The notes beneath the pieces are model-generated. The model did no database searches. It worked only from the letters and a program-made list of their open reading frames with translations, and was not told the origin of the DNA. Below are positions 6,039 to 13,206 of a stretch of DNA of 14,055 nt, piece by piece. Positions within the stretch are counted from its first letter, which is position 1, and each line of letters opens with the position of its first letter. The stretch is from an uncultured Lachnoclostridium sp. Lineage in GTDB: Bacteria > Bacillota > Clostridia > Lachnospirales > Lachnospiraceae. The DNA lies in contig CABQJX010000070.1 in NCBI GenBank assembly GCA_902464595.1, positions 1-14,055 of the forward strand. The letters run 5' to 3'. Made by a program: the position numbers and the translations under genes.

Positions 6039-6257
6039 ATGATTGATTATTCGCCTTTTTGGAAGACATTGGAGGGATCAGGGGAAAACTGGTATACTCT
6101 CACAAAAAAGCATCATATTTCAGACAGCACCCTTCATCGTCTAAAGCATAATAAAGATATATCCATGAGAACAGTCAACGATCTCTGCAGGATCTTAGAC
6201 TGCGACATTGAGGATATTGCAGTGTATGTCCCCTCAGAGAACGATCAGCTTCTCTAG
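6039..6257 (+). CDS. small Cro/CI-type helix-turn-helix regulator
   Basis: This 72-residue protein is a single XRE-like DNA-binding domain: helix 1 (YSPFWKTLEG), the turn-recognition region (LTKKHHISDSTLHRLKHNKD) and ISMRTVNDLCRILDCDIEDI. That ending is the typical close of the HTH_26 type, in which the domain ends with a Cys-Asp-Ile-Asp/Glu-Asp-Ile motif. There is no second domain, so it probably acts as a dimeric local repressor. ATG 6039 follows GGGGTGG (6027-6033) with 5 bp spacing; an upstream ATG at 5970 would place the palindrome inside the coding region. The gene ends in its own terminator, so it is not co-transcribed with the kinase that follows. Targets could be its own upstream palindromes. 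The family is clear, the biological role unknown. Confidence 0.82.
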   Translation: MIDYSPFWKTLEGSGENWYTLTKKHHISDSTLHRLKHNKDISMRTVNDLCRILDCDIEDIAVYVPSENDQLL

Positions 6258-6268
6258 GGGGCTTTTTT
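6230..6268 (+). terminator. intrinsic terminator overlapping the 3' end of the HTH gene
   Basis: CCCCTCAGAGAA (6230-6241) pairs with TTCTCTAGGGG (6250-6260) with one bulged C around an 8-nt loop, followed by T6 at 6263-6268. The stop codon of the HTH gene is inside the right arm. Confidence 0.85.
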
Positions 6269-6342
6269 AATCTTTTTCTTCCCTGACCTTCCCCTTCCCA
6301 AATCCCAGTATCTATATTAAAATAAAGCCAGGAGGTATCCTC

Positions 6343-7788
6343 ATGGAAGGAATGGAGAATGGAAAGAATGAGATAAGCTGGAAGAACCGTTCCCTGGAGC
6401 AGAAGGTGAGATGGCTGGGAATCTGTACCGCCGCAGTGGTGATCCTGTCTCTGGCTGCGGTTATGTCGGTGGCCGGCTACGGGATGAAAGGAATGGGAGA
6501 TCTGCTGCAGGGCAATTCCCAGAGCCTGTCCTTCTGGTCAGCCATGGATAGAGAGCAGGAGACATTTAAGCGGTATGCAGAGGAGCGGACACCGGAAAAT
6601 AAGGCAGAGTACGAGGCAGCTGTGAAAAGAACAGGAGCGTCTTTGGGCTCCCTTCCCTTTGATTATAGAAAAATCGGTGCAAAACGATATGCATCTACCT
6701 GGTCTATCCTCAATATGTATGAAAATTACTCATCTGCCAGAGATTGTTTGCTGGACATGGATCCGGAGGATCCTGAGTATTTAAAACGCCTTTATCTGGT
6801 TTACCGGGTTCAGGGATACCTGAGGGATCACGCCGGGAACCTGGAACAGATGACGGTTCAGCAGGGAAATGAAAAATATGAGGCGAGACGTCCCCTTTTC
6901 GCCATCGTCCCGGCTGTCAGTATCCTATGGGGAGCGGCAGCTCTTGTGATGGTGGCTAAACTGAACCGATCCGTTCAGCGCAGCATCGTCCGTCCGTTAG
7001 TGGAGCTGGCAGAGGATTCTAAGCGGATCGGGGAAAATGATTTTTCAGGGCCGGATCCTCTGGCAGAAGGTGAGGATGAGATTGCCAGCCTGGTTCAGGC
7101 CTTCTGTTCCATGAAGGCGTCCACAAAGGGCTACATCGAGGCATTAACGGAAAAGCACCGGATGGAGAAACAGCTGGATGAAGTGCGGCTCCAGATGTTA
7201 AAAAATCAGATCAATCCCCATTTTTTGTTTAATACCCTGAATATGATCGCCAGTACAGCAGAAATTGAGGACGCCCACACCACGGAAAAAATGATCCATG
7301 CCCTCAGCCGTCTGTTCCGCTATAATCTGAAATCCACGGATTCTCTGATGCCGTTGGGACGGGAGTTAAAGGTGGTTCAGGATTATATGTATCTGCAGCA
7401 GATGCGCTTTGGAAAGCGGATCCGCTATGAAACAGAGTGCAGCCCGGATACGCTGGAGGTTCTCGTCCCCTCATTCGCGCTCCAGCCGCTGGTGGAAAAC
7501 GCGATCATCCACGGGCTTTCCTCCAAGGGCCAGGGCGGCAGGATCTATGTACGGTCCTGGATGAGGGGAAAACGGCTGTGGATCTCTGTGGCAGATACGG
7601 GAACTGGGATCAGCGGGGAACGGCTGGAGGAGATAAGAAAAGGGCTGGAAGCAGGAGATGAGAGAGTGACCGGAGTGGGAGTGGGAAATATATACCGTAG
7701 GATCCACGGCATGTATGAGGACGGAGAGCTGCTTCTCTACAGCAAAGAAGGATGCGGAACCGTGGTGCAGATGGCGTTTACGCCTTAG
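6343..7788 (+). CDS. YesM-type sensor histidine kinase
   Basis: This 481-residue membrane kinase has a transmembrane segment at about 24-45, an extracytoplasmic region at about 46-184, a second transmembrane segment at about 185-206, and a HAMP linker around 207-260. The LytS/YesM-type kinase region follows, with phospho-acceptor H293 in NQINPHFLFNTLN, the N box around N386 (LVENAIIHG), D418 in DTGTGI and the GVGVGN loop at about 444-449. AGGAGG at 6331-6336 precedes the ATG. The sensor region is short (about 140 residues) and predicted helical (e.g. WSAMDREQETFKRYAEERTP), unlike the large Cache domains of many YesM proteins. It presumably senses an extracellular acid or sugar, or the loaded binding protein DctP, and phosphorylates the response regulator encoded 71 bp downstream. 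The ligand cannot be read from the sequence. Confidence 0.92.
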   Translation: MEGMENGKNEISWKNRSLEQKVRWLGICTAAVVILSLAAVMSVAGYGMKGMGDLLQGNSQSLSFWSAMDREQETFKRYAEERTPENKAEYEAAVKRTGASLGSLPFDYRKIGAKRYASTWSILNMYENYSSARDCLLDMDPEDPEYLKRLYLVYRVQGYLRDHAGNLEQMTVQQGNEKYEARRPLFAIVPAVSILWGAAALVMVAKLNRSVQRSIVRPLVELAEDSKRIGENDFSGPDPLAEGEDEIASLVQAFCSMKASTKGYIEALTEKHRMEKQLDEVRLQMLKNQINPHFLFNTLNMIASTAEIEDAHTTEKMIHALSRLFRYNLKSTDSLMPLGRELKVVQDYMYLQQMRFGKRIRYETECSPDTLEVLVPSFALQPLVENAIIHGLSSKGQGGRIYVRSWMRGKRLWISVADTGTGISGERLEEIRKGLEAGDERVTGVGVGNIYRRIHGMYEDGELLLYSKEGCGTVVQMAFTP

Positions 7789-7859
7789 GATTTGGAAAAA
7801 TGTTCCGAACAGATTCTGAAAAATAGGTTAGCGGGCTTTTAGTTGAAGGAGGAAGGAAT

Positions 7860-8771
7860 ATGGGAGAGCAGTACCGGCTGCTGTTGGCGGACGATGAACA
7901 GATCGAGCGCATGGCTCTGGCGAAAAGGCTGAGAAGGCATTTTGACGGAAGCCTGGATATTAAGGAGGCGGTAAACGGAGCGGAGGCTTTGGAGCTGTTT
8001 CAGAGGGAGCGCAGCCACATTGTGATCATGGATATATCCATGCCGGAAATGAACGGGGTGGAGGCGGCAGAGAGGATCAGGGCCCTGGATGAGGATTGTA
8101 TTATCATTTTTCTCACAGCTTATGATGAATTTTCCTATGCAAAAAGGGCCATTGTGATCCGGGCCCTGGATTATCTGCTGAAGCCCTGCGAGGAGGAGGA
8201 GCTGGCTGCTGTTATGGAGGAGGCCATGCGTCTTGTGGATAAGCGCCAGAGGGAGCAGGGGGAGTTAGCTTTGGCAGAGGGACGCCCGGGCAGAGGGAAG
8301 GTCTGGGGGAGCGGTATCCAGACAGCCGGATCGCTGGAAGGCCAGGCTTCTGAGACGGAATCCGAATGGAATTTAAGAGATGATCCAGAGCTGTCCGGTC
8401 ATGGCTTTGGAAGCGCCCGGGGGACAGATCCAGATGCGGGGCGGCTGGCTCAGATCGCGCAGCAGATACAGGATTATATACGCAGGAACTATATGAAAGA
8501 GATCTCCATGCAGGATGCGGCCCGCATGATGAATTATTCGGACGCTTATTTCTGTAAGCTTTTTAAACAGTGCTTTGACCAGAATTTCACCTCCTATCTT
8601 ACCGCTTTCCGCATCAATGAAGCAAAAAAGCTTTTGGAGGATACGTCAGCCAGCGTAAAGGACGTAAGCTTACAGGTGGGATACTGCGACTCCAACTATT
8701 TTGCAAAGGTATTTAAGCGCATGACAGGCATGATCCCCTCAGAATACAGGGACAGAACCGTTTCCAGATGA
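7860..8771 (+). CDS. AraC-type response regulator (YesN-like)
   Basis: This 303-residue cytoplasmic regulator has an N-terminal receiver domain (1-125) with the acidic pair D10-D11 (LADDE), phospho-acceptor D58 in IMDISMPEMNG, T86 and K108 in LLKPC. A low-complexity linker of about 70 residues follows (130-200, rich in Gly, Glu and Ser). The C-terminal AraC/XylS domain (about 205-300) has two helix-turn-helix units (ISMQDAARMMNYSDAYFCKL and SVKDVSLQVGYCDSNYFAKV). AAGGAGG at 7846-7852 precedes the ATG. It is the partner of the upstream kinase. The direct repeats 21 bp apart at 8780-8808, just after its stop codon and before the TRAP promoter, are the most likely target, so it probably activates dctPQM. 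The linker is longer than needed and poorly conserved in character; no damage to key residues is visible. Confidence 0.92.
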   Translation: MGEQYRLLLADDEQIERMALAKRLRRHFDGSLDIKEAVNGAEALELFQRERSHIVIMDISMPEMNGVEAAERIRALDEDCIIIFLTAYDEFSYAKRAIVIRALDYLLKPCEEEELAAVMEEAMRLVDKRQREQGELALAEGRPGRGKVWGSGIQTAGSLEGQASETESEWNLRDDPELSGHGFGSARGTDPDAGRLAQIAQQIQDYIRRNYMKEISMQDAARMMNYSDAYFCKLFKQCFDQNFTSYLTAFRINEAKKLLEDTSASVKDVSLQVGYCDSNYFAKVFKRMTGMIPSEYRDRTVSR

Positions 8772-8779
8772 TCGGCTGC

Positions 8780-8808
8780 ATGACAAAAAAATCTTCCCCA
8801 ATGACAAA
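8780..8808. promoter_or_regulatory. direct repeats ATGACAAA, 21 bp apart
   Basis: ATGACAAA occurs at 8780-8787 and again at 8801-8808. A period of 21 bp (two helix turns) in direct orientation is the usual arrangement for AraC-type activators. The second copy ends about 10 bp before the poor -35 region of the dctP promoter. A binding site for the adjacent response regulator is inferred. Confidence 0.55.
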
Positions 8809-8817
8809 TTTTTACGG

Positions 8818-8846
8818 TACAAATTAACTGGGACAGGCCTTATAAT
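8818..8846 (+). promoter_or_regulatory. putative activator-dependent promoter of dctPQM
   Basis: A perfect TATAAT stands at 8841-8846, while the position 17 bp upstream (TACAAA, 8818-8823) is a poor -35. A good -10 with a weak -35 beside activator-like repeats fits positive control. Transcription would start near 8853. Confidence 0.5.
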
Positions 8847-8855
8847 TAAAACAGT

Positions 8856-8882
8856 GTTAAGAAAATATCAAAAAATCTTAAC
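8856..8882. repeat. inverted repeat GTTAAGA/TCTTAAC in the dctP leader
   Basis: GTTAAGA (8856-8862) and TCTTAAC (8876-8882) are perfect 7-bp arms with a 13-bp A-rich spacer, starting just after the predicted transcription start. They could be an operator or a weak leader hairpin. A second 7-bp pair, ACGATCT (8945-8951) and AGATCGT (8984-8990), lies closer to the start codon. Confidence 0.45.
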
Positions 8883-9013
8883 ATATGTTTCAGGGCAGAA
8901 ATAAGGCAGGGATTGGAGATCAGGATCCTCTGAATAAATACAGGACGATCTGCCCCACAATAGTAAGATCAGACCACGATGAAAGATCGTAGGAAGGGAA
9001 AGGAAGGAAAAAC

Positions 9014-10036
9014 GTGAGAAGATTCATGAAACGGGCAGCAGCTGTTTTACTGGGGACGGCTGTGGCAGCAGGGCTGACCGGATGCAGTTCCATTACTTCG
9101 GGCAGGCGGATCATCCGTGTGTCCCATGCACAGTCAGAGACTCACCCGGAGCATCTGGGACTCCTGGCCTTTAAGGAGTATGTAGAGGAGCGTCTGGGAG
9201 ACAAATACGAGGTACAGATATTTCCAAATGAGATTTTAGGCTCGGCCCAGAAGGCCATCGAGCTGACCCAGACAGGGGCCATCGACTTTGTTGTTGCCGG
9301 AACCGCTAACCTGGAGACCTTTGCCGGCGTATATGAGATCTTCAGTATGCCCTATCTCTTTGATTCTGAGGATGTATATAAATCCGTGATGCAGGATACA
9401 GAATACATGGAGAAGGTATATGAGTCCACGGACGAGGCAGGATTTAGGGTGGTAACCTGGTATAATGCGGGAACCAGAAATTTTTATGCCAAAACTCCCA
9501 TTCATAAGCCCGATGATTTAAAGGGAAAAAAGATCCGTGTACAGCAGAGCCCGGCCAGCGTGGCTATGGTCAACGCTTTCGGTGCGGCAGCAGCCCCCAT
9601 GGGTTTTGGCGAGGTGTATACTGCCATCCAGCAGGGCGTGATCGACGGGGCGGAGAACAATGAGCTTGCACTGACCAACAATAAGCACGGAGAGGTTGCC
9701 AAGTATTACACCTACAATAAGCATCAGATGGTTCCGGATATGCTGGTTGCCAATCTGAAATTTTTAAATGGATTGAGTCCTGAGGAGTATCAGGTATTTA
9801 AGGATGCAGCTCTTTTGTCCACCCAGGTGGAGATGCAGGAGTGGGATAAGAGCATCGAGGAGGCGAAGAATATCGCCATCAACGACATGGGCGTGGAGTT
9901 TATTGAAACAGATGTGGACGCATTCAAACAGAAAGTTCTTCCCCTTCATGAGAAGATGTTAAAGGAGAATCCAAAGATTGCGGAGCTTTATGCTCATATC
10001 CAGGAAGCCAACGAGAAAGCGAAAGGAGGACAGTAG
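9014..10036 (+). CDS. dctP: TRAP transporter substrate-binding lipoprotein, DctP family
   Basis: This 340-residue extracytoplasmic solute receptor has a lipoprotein signal peptide: MRRFMKRAAAVLLG, then GLTGC with the lipidated Cys at 24. The DctP fold follows, with the signature KIRVQQSPASVAMVNAFGAA (R175 is the conserved arginine that holds the substrate carboxylate), then PMGFGEVYTAIQQGVIDGAE. GTG 9014 is chosen because AGGAAGG (9001-9007) stands 6 bp upstream and it gives a full signal peptide; ATG 9026 would leave a shorter n-region. It captures an organic acid and hands it to DctQM. The neighbouring kdu operon makes a uronate a reasonable guess, but DctP paralogues also bind C4-dicarboxylates, sialic acid and keto acids. 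It is the first gene of the TRAP operon, 1 bp from dctQ. Confidence 0.93.
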   Translation: MRRFMKRAAAVLLGTAVAAGLTGCSSITSGRRIIRVSHAQSETHPEHLGLLAFKEYVEERLGDKYEVQIFPNEILGSAQKAIELTQTGAIDFVVAGTANLETFAGVYEIFSMPYLFDSEDVYKSVMQDTEYMEKVYESTDEAGFRVVTWYNAGTRNFYAKTPIHKPDDLKGKKIRVQQSPASVAMVNAFGAAAAPMGFGEVYTAIQQGVIDGAENNELALTNNKHGEVAKYYTYNKHQMVPDMLVANLKFLNGLSPEEYQVFKDAALLSTQVEMQEWDKSIEEAKNIAINDMGVEFIETDVDAFKQKVLPLHEKMLKENPKIAELYAHIQEANEKAKGGQ

Positions 10037-10037
10037 C

Positions 10038-10541
10038 GTGGAGACAATGCACAAGGTAAGAGCGGGAATCATGAAATTCCTGGGGATCGCCATTATTTTT
10101 CTGTTTGCCTTTATGACGGTCATTGGAACCTATCAGATCGTAACCCGTTATTTCTTTAACCGGCCAAGTACGGTGTCCGAGGAGCTTTTGACTTACGCCT
10201 TCACCTGGATGGCCCTTCTGGGATCCGCCTATGTGTTTGGAAAGCGGGATCATATGAGAATGGGATTTTTAGCGGATAAGATTTCAGGAAATGCCAAAAA
10301 GATCCTGGAGGTGTTTATTGACCTTTTAACCTTTGCCTTTGCAGGCGTGGTCATGGTATATGGCGGAATCTCCATTACCAAACTGACCATGATCCAGACA
10401 ACGGCCTCCCTTCGTGTGCCTATGGGATATATTTATGTGATCGTGCCCATAACAGGCGTTATGATCATGCTGTTCAGCCTGATGAATGCAGCGGACATGC
10501 TGCACACGGATTTCAGTAAAAAGGAGGAAGCCGGAGAATGA
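10038..10541 (+). CDS. dctQ: TRAP transporter small membrane subunit, DctQ family
   Basis: This protein of 167 residues has four predicted transmembrane segments. The family hallmark lies between the first and second: RYFFNRPSTVSEELLTYAFT, followed by ALLGSAYVFGKRDHMRMGF. DctQ is the small integral subunit that pairs with DctM in sodium- or proton-driven uptake. The GTG at 10038 is preferred over the ATG at 10047 because AAAGGAGGA (10022-10030), inside the end of dctP, is 7-8 bp from the GTG. The gene lies 1 bp after dctP, and its stop overlaps the dctM start in ATGA, indicating translational coupling of the three subunits. Confidence 0.9.
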   Translation: METMHKVRAGIMKFLGIAIIFLFAFMTVIGTYQIVTRYFFNRPSTVSEELLTYAFTWMALLGSAYVFGKRDHMRMGFLADKISGNAKKILEVFIDLLTFAFAGVVMVYGGISITKLTMIQTTASLRVPMGYIYVIVPITGVMIMLFSLMNAADMLHTDFSKKEEAGE

Positions 10542-11845
10542 ATATAGCAGTAGCCTGCGGGTTAATCATCTTAGTACTTTTAGTGATCATGCTTCTTGCC
10601 GGTGTACCGATTGCGGTAGCTCTGGCTGTATCGTCTATCTGCGCCATCCTTCCTGTGCTGAACACAGGGGCGGCGGTGCTGACAGGAGCCCAGAGGATCT
10701 TTTCCGGTATCTCTGTGTTCAGCCTTTTAGCCATTCCATTTTTTATCCTGGCAGGAAACATTATGAATAAAGGCGGTATCGCAGTCCGCCTCATTAATTT
10801 TGCCAAGCTCTTTACGGGAAGCATCCCCGGAGCCTTGGCCCATACCAATGCAGTTGCAAACATGCTGTTCGGAGCCATCTCCGGTTCTGGTACGGCGGCA
10901 GCTTCCGCTATGGGTTCCATCATCGGGCCCATTGAGGAGGAGGAAGGATATGACCGTGATTTCTCTGCGGCGGCCAATATTGCCACCGCTCCAACGGGGC
11001 TTCTGATCCCTCCCAGCAATGTAATGATCACTTATTCCTTGGTCAGCGGAGGAACTTCCGTAGCGGCCCTGTTTATGGCAGGCTATATACCAGGAATTTT
11101 ATGGGGCCTTGCCTGTATGGCGGTGATCTTCTATTTTGCAAAGAAAAAGGGATACCGCAGTACAAAGAAGTATACAAATAGTGAGAAGGTAAAGGTATTT
11201 TTCCAGGCGATCCCCTGCCTTTTAATGATCGTCATTGTAATCGGCGGCATTATCAGCGGTATCTTTACCGCTACAGAGGGAAGCGTGGTGGCTGTGGTCT
11301 ACAGCCTGGTCCTGTCCCTGTTTTTCTATAAATCCATTAAGCTTTCCGAGCTTCCAAAGATCTTTTTGGACAGCGCTGAGATGACAGGCATCATTATCTT
11401 CCTGATCGGCGTCTCCAGCATCATGAGCTGGGTCATGGCGTTTACGGGAATCCCGACCGCTGTATCTGAGGCGATGTTAGGAATCAGCAACAACAGGTAT
11501 GTGATCCTGTTTATCATCAATATCCTGCTGCTGATCATCGGAACTTTTATGGATATGACTCCGGCCTGCCTGATCTTTACACCTATTTTTCTTCCGATCT
11601 GCCAGGCTTTGGGAATGAATACGGTTCACTTTGGAATTATGATGATCTTCAATCTTTGTATCGGAACCATTACTCCCCCTGTGGGAACGACCCTGTTTGT
11701 GGGCGTAAAGGTGGGAAAGACAAAGATCGAAAATGTGATAAAGCCGCTTCTTCTGTATTTTGCAGCTATTTTTGCAGTGCTGCTTTTAGTATCGTATGTG
11801 CCGATCCTGTCCATGTGGCTTCCAAGCCTTCTGGGATACGTGTAG
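10538..11845 (+). CDS. dctM: TRAP transporter large permease subunit, DctM family
   Basis: This 435-residue protein has about a dozen hydrophobic segments and is the usual length for DctM. Recognisable parts are the loop NAVANMLFGAISGSGTAAAS, the segment AATAPTGLLIPPSNVMITYS and the C-terminal GTITPPVGTTLFVGVKVGK; the internal repeat of the two halves is typical for these ion-coupled elevator permeases. It moves the acid delivered by DctP across the membrane together with DctQ. AAGGAGG inside dctQ precedes the ATG, which overlaps the dctQ stop by four bases. No truncation or frameshift is visible. Confidence 0.95.
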   Translation: MNIAVACGLIILVLLVIMLLAGVPIAVALAVSSICAILPVLNTGAAVLTGAQRIFSGISVFSLLAIPFFILAGNIMNKGGIAVRLINFAKLFTGSIPGALAHTNAVANMLFGAISGSGTAAASAMGSIIGPIEEEEGYDRDFSAAANIATAPTGLLIPPSNVMITYSLVSGGTSVAALFMAGYIPGILWGLACMAVIFYFAKKKGYRSTKKYTNSEKVKVFFQAIPCLLMIVIVIGGIISGIFTATEGSVVAVVYSLVLSLFFYKSIKLSELPKIFLDSAEMTGIIIFLIGVSSIMSWVMAFTGIPTAVSEAMLGISNNRYVILFIINILLLIIGTFMDMTPACLIFTPIFLPICQALGMNTVHFGIMMIFNLCIGTITPPVGTTLFVGVKVGKTKIENVIKPLLLYFAAIFAVLLLVSYVPILSMWLPSLLGYV

Positions 11846-11949
11846 CGGAATGGTATATGTAATGGGTACGTGCAGTGAAGTGCTTCATGTAAAGAGGCAC
11901 ATGCAAACGGGAAGTTGCGCAGATCGATCAGGCAAAAGAAGATAATTGG

Positions 11950-11982
11950 AAAGACCGGCGCTGTCTCTGCGTTCGGTCTTTT
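11950..11982 (+). terminator. terminator after dctM
   Basis: AAAGACCG (11950-11957) pairs with CGGTCTTT (11974-11981), the stem extending inward by CGC/GCG, and the right arm ends in T4. It lies 104 bp after dctM and 43 bp before the AEC gene; read-through into that gene cannot be excluded. Confidence 0.65.
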
Positions 11983-12024
11983 GGCATGCAGGCAGAAAAT
12001 CCAGTAAGAAAAGGAGAATAGAAG

Positions 12025-12936
12025 ATGGCAGTAGTATTGATGAAAGCAGGGGCCTTTGTGGCAGTGATCCTTATGGGAAATCTGCTGCGCAGGGCCGGAT
12101 ATTTTAAAGAGGAGGATTTTTATGTCCTGTCAAAGATCGTACTGAAGATTACGCTGCCGGCCGCCATCGTGTCCAATTTTTCCGGTGCAGACATGAGGCC
12201 GTCCATGCTGGTTTTGACCCTTCTGGGGCTTCTGTCAGGTTTGATCCTGATCGGGACTGCTTTTGTTGTCAGTCTGGGAAAGGACAAGGAGGAGCAGGCC
12301 TTTAACATTGTAAACCTGCCGGGATATAACATTGGAAATTTTGCCATGCCTTTTACCCAAAGCTTTCTAGGGCCTGGGGGAGTGGTGGCAACCAGCCTGT
12401 TTGACACGGGAAACGCCTTTATCTGTCTGGGAGGATCCTACAGCCTGGCAGCTATGGTGAAGGAGAAAAAAGGGGGATTCCATATCCTGCCGATCTTAAA
12501 GACATTGGTAAGATCCGTTCCCTTTGATGCTTATATCATCATGACTGTTCTGTCGCTGCTTCACCTGAGCCTTCCCGCTCCCATTACCACCTTTGCAGGG
12601 ATCGTCGCCAATGCCAATGCATTTTTGGCTATGCTGATGATCGGAGTGGGATTTAAGCTCACAGGGGATCGAAGTCAGATGGGACGGGTTGTTAAGATAC
12701 TGGCGGCAAGATATTCGGTAGGTATTGTGCTTGCACTGGTATTTTATTTTCTTCTTCCCCTGCCGCTGGAGTACCGGCAGGCCCTCACTATCTTAGCGCT
12801 GAGTCCAATGGCTTCCGCAGCGCCCGCCTTTACAGGAACCCTGAAATCAGACATCGGCCTTTCGAGTGCAGTGAACTCACTGTCTGTGGTTATCAGTACA
12901 GTCCTCATCACGGTTACGCTTTTAATGATCCTATAA
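12025..12936 (+). CDS. AEC (auxin efflux carrier) family permease
   Basis: This 303-residue membrane protein has about ten hydrophobic segments. Typical AEC marks are the N-terminal GNLLRRAGYFKEEDFYVLSK, the mid-protein NIGNFAMPFTQSFLGPGGV and the C-terminal LALSPMASAAPAFTGTLKSD. Bacterial members often carry malate or other carboxylates, and the direction of transport varies. AAGGAG (12011-12016) precedes the ATG. The gene follows the TRAP operon on the same strand, separated by a terminator-like hairpin, so it may be partly co-expressed with it. A role in moving the same acid or an end product is a guess from position. Its stop is followed by about 160 bp of transcribed-looking sequence with RNA structure. 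Confidence 0.88.
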   Translation: MAVVLMKAGAFVAVILMGNLLRRAGYFKEEDFYVLSKIVLKITLPAAIVSNFSGADMRPSMLVLTLLGLLSGLILIGTAFVVSLGKDKEEQAFNIVNLPGYNIGNFAMPFTQSFLGPGGVVATSLFDTGNAFICLGGSYSLAAMVKEKKGGFHILPILKTLVRSVPFDAYIIMTVLSLLHLSLPAPITTFAGIVANANAFLAMLMIGVGFKLTGDRSQMGRVVKILAARYSVGIVLALVFYFLLPLPLEYRQALTILALSPMASAAPAFTGTLKSDIGLSSAVNSLSVVISTVLITVTLLMIL

Positions 12937-12998
12937 TCCGTCAAAAGGCAATTATTTTCAGAAATGTGTATAGCTTTTGTCTGACAGGACATAATAGG

Positions 12999-13139
12999 AG
13001 TAGTAGCTCAGATATAGGTTGATCCATATGACTGGGCTGCTGCAGTGAGACGACACACCAAAGAGAAAAAATTAATACTTATCCTCCCCTTTTTAGTACC
13101 TCGTTTGCTTGCTTCGTGCAGCAGACGGGGTATTTTTTT
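12999..13139 (+). ncRNA. candidate structured RNA or long structured 3' UTR
   Basis: TAGTAGCTCAG (13001-13011) pairs along its whole length with CTGGGCTGCTG (13032-13042), with three G-U pairs, and ATAT/ATAT extends the stem inward past a 2-nt bulge. An A-rich, apparently single-stranded stretch and a strong terminator follow. The outer right arm CTGCTGCA (13037-13044) is also perfectly complementary to TGCAGCAG (13117-13124) in the terminator, giving an alternative fold. I recognise no Rfam family in it and see no strong promoter directly upstream. It could be a processed 3' end of the AEC transcript. Confidence 0.4.
13097..13139 (+). terminator. strong intrinsic terminator after the AEC gene
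   Basis: TACCTCGTTTGCT (13097-13109) pairs with AGCAGACGGGGTA (13120-13132), all 13 positions paired when two G-U pairs are counted, around a 10-nt loop and followed by T7 at 13133-13139. Confidence 0.88.
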
Positions 13140-13148
13140 GAGATTTAT

Positions 13149-13198
13149 AAAAACAGCCATTGGAGGCAGAAGGATACCTGTCCCCAATGGCTGTTTTT
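13149..13198. terminator. bidirectional terminator, DUF1540 side
   Basis: AAAAACAGCCATTGG (13149-13163) and CCAATGGCTGTTTTT (13184-13198) are perfect 15-bp arms with A-run and T-run ends, so the hairpin can terminate both strands. It lies just past the stop of the minus-strand DUF1540 gene and is probably its main terminator. Confidence 0.88.
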
Positions 13199-13206
13199 CA
13201 GAGATC

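Noticed and set aside
6263..6306. Pyrimidine-rich tract before the kinase gene
   Set aside because: It starts as the T-run of the terminator; no promoter with proper spacing or other defined element could be supported in it.
10513..11031. 172-codon open frame on the minus strand
   Set aside because: Antisense to dctM, a clear membrane-protein gene; mirrored hydrophobic codons commonly leave such long shadow frames.
11165..11176. GTATACAAA resembling the kdu operator
   Set aside because: It lies inside dctM coding sequence, matches only part of the palindrome, and a short AT-rich match like this is expected by chance.
13001..13044. tRNA-like string TAGTAGCTCAG
   Set aside because: The TAGCTCAG looks like a tRNA D-arm, but there is no anticodon stem, T-arm or acceptor pairing; the region folds as one long hairpin instead.
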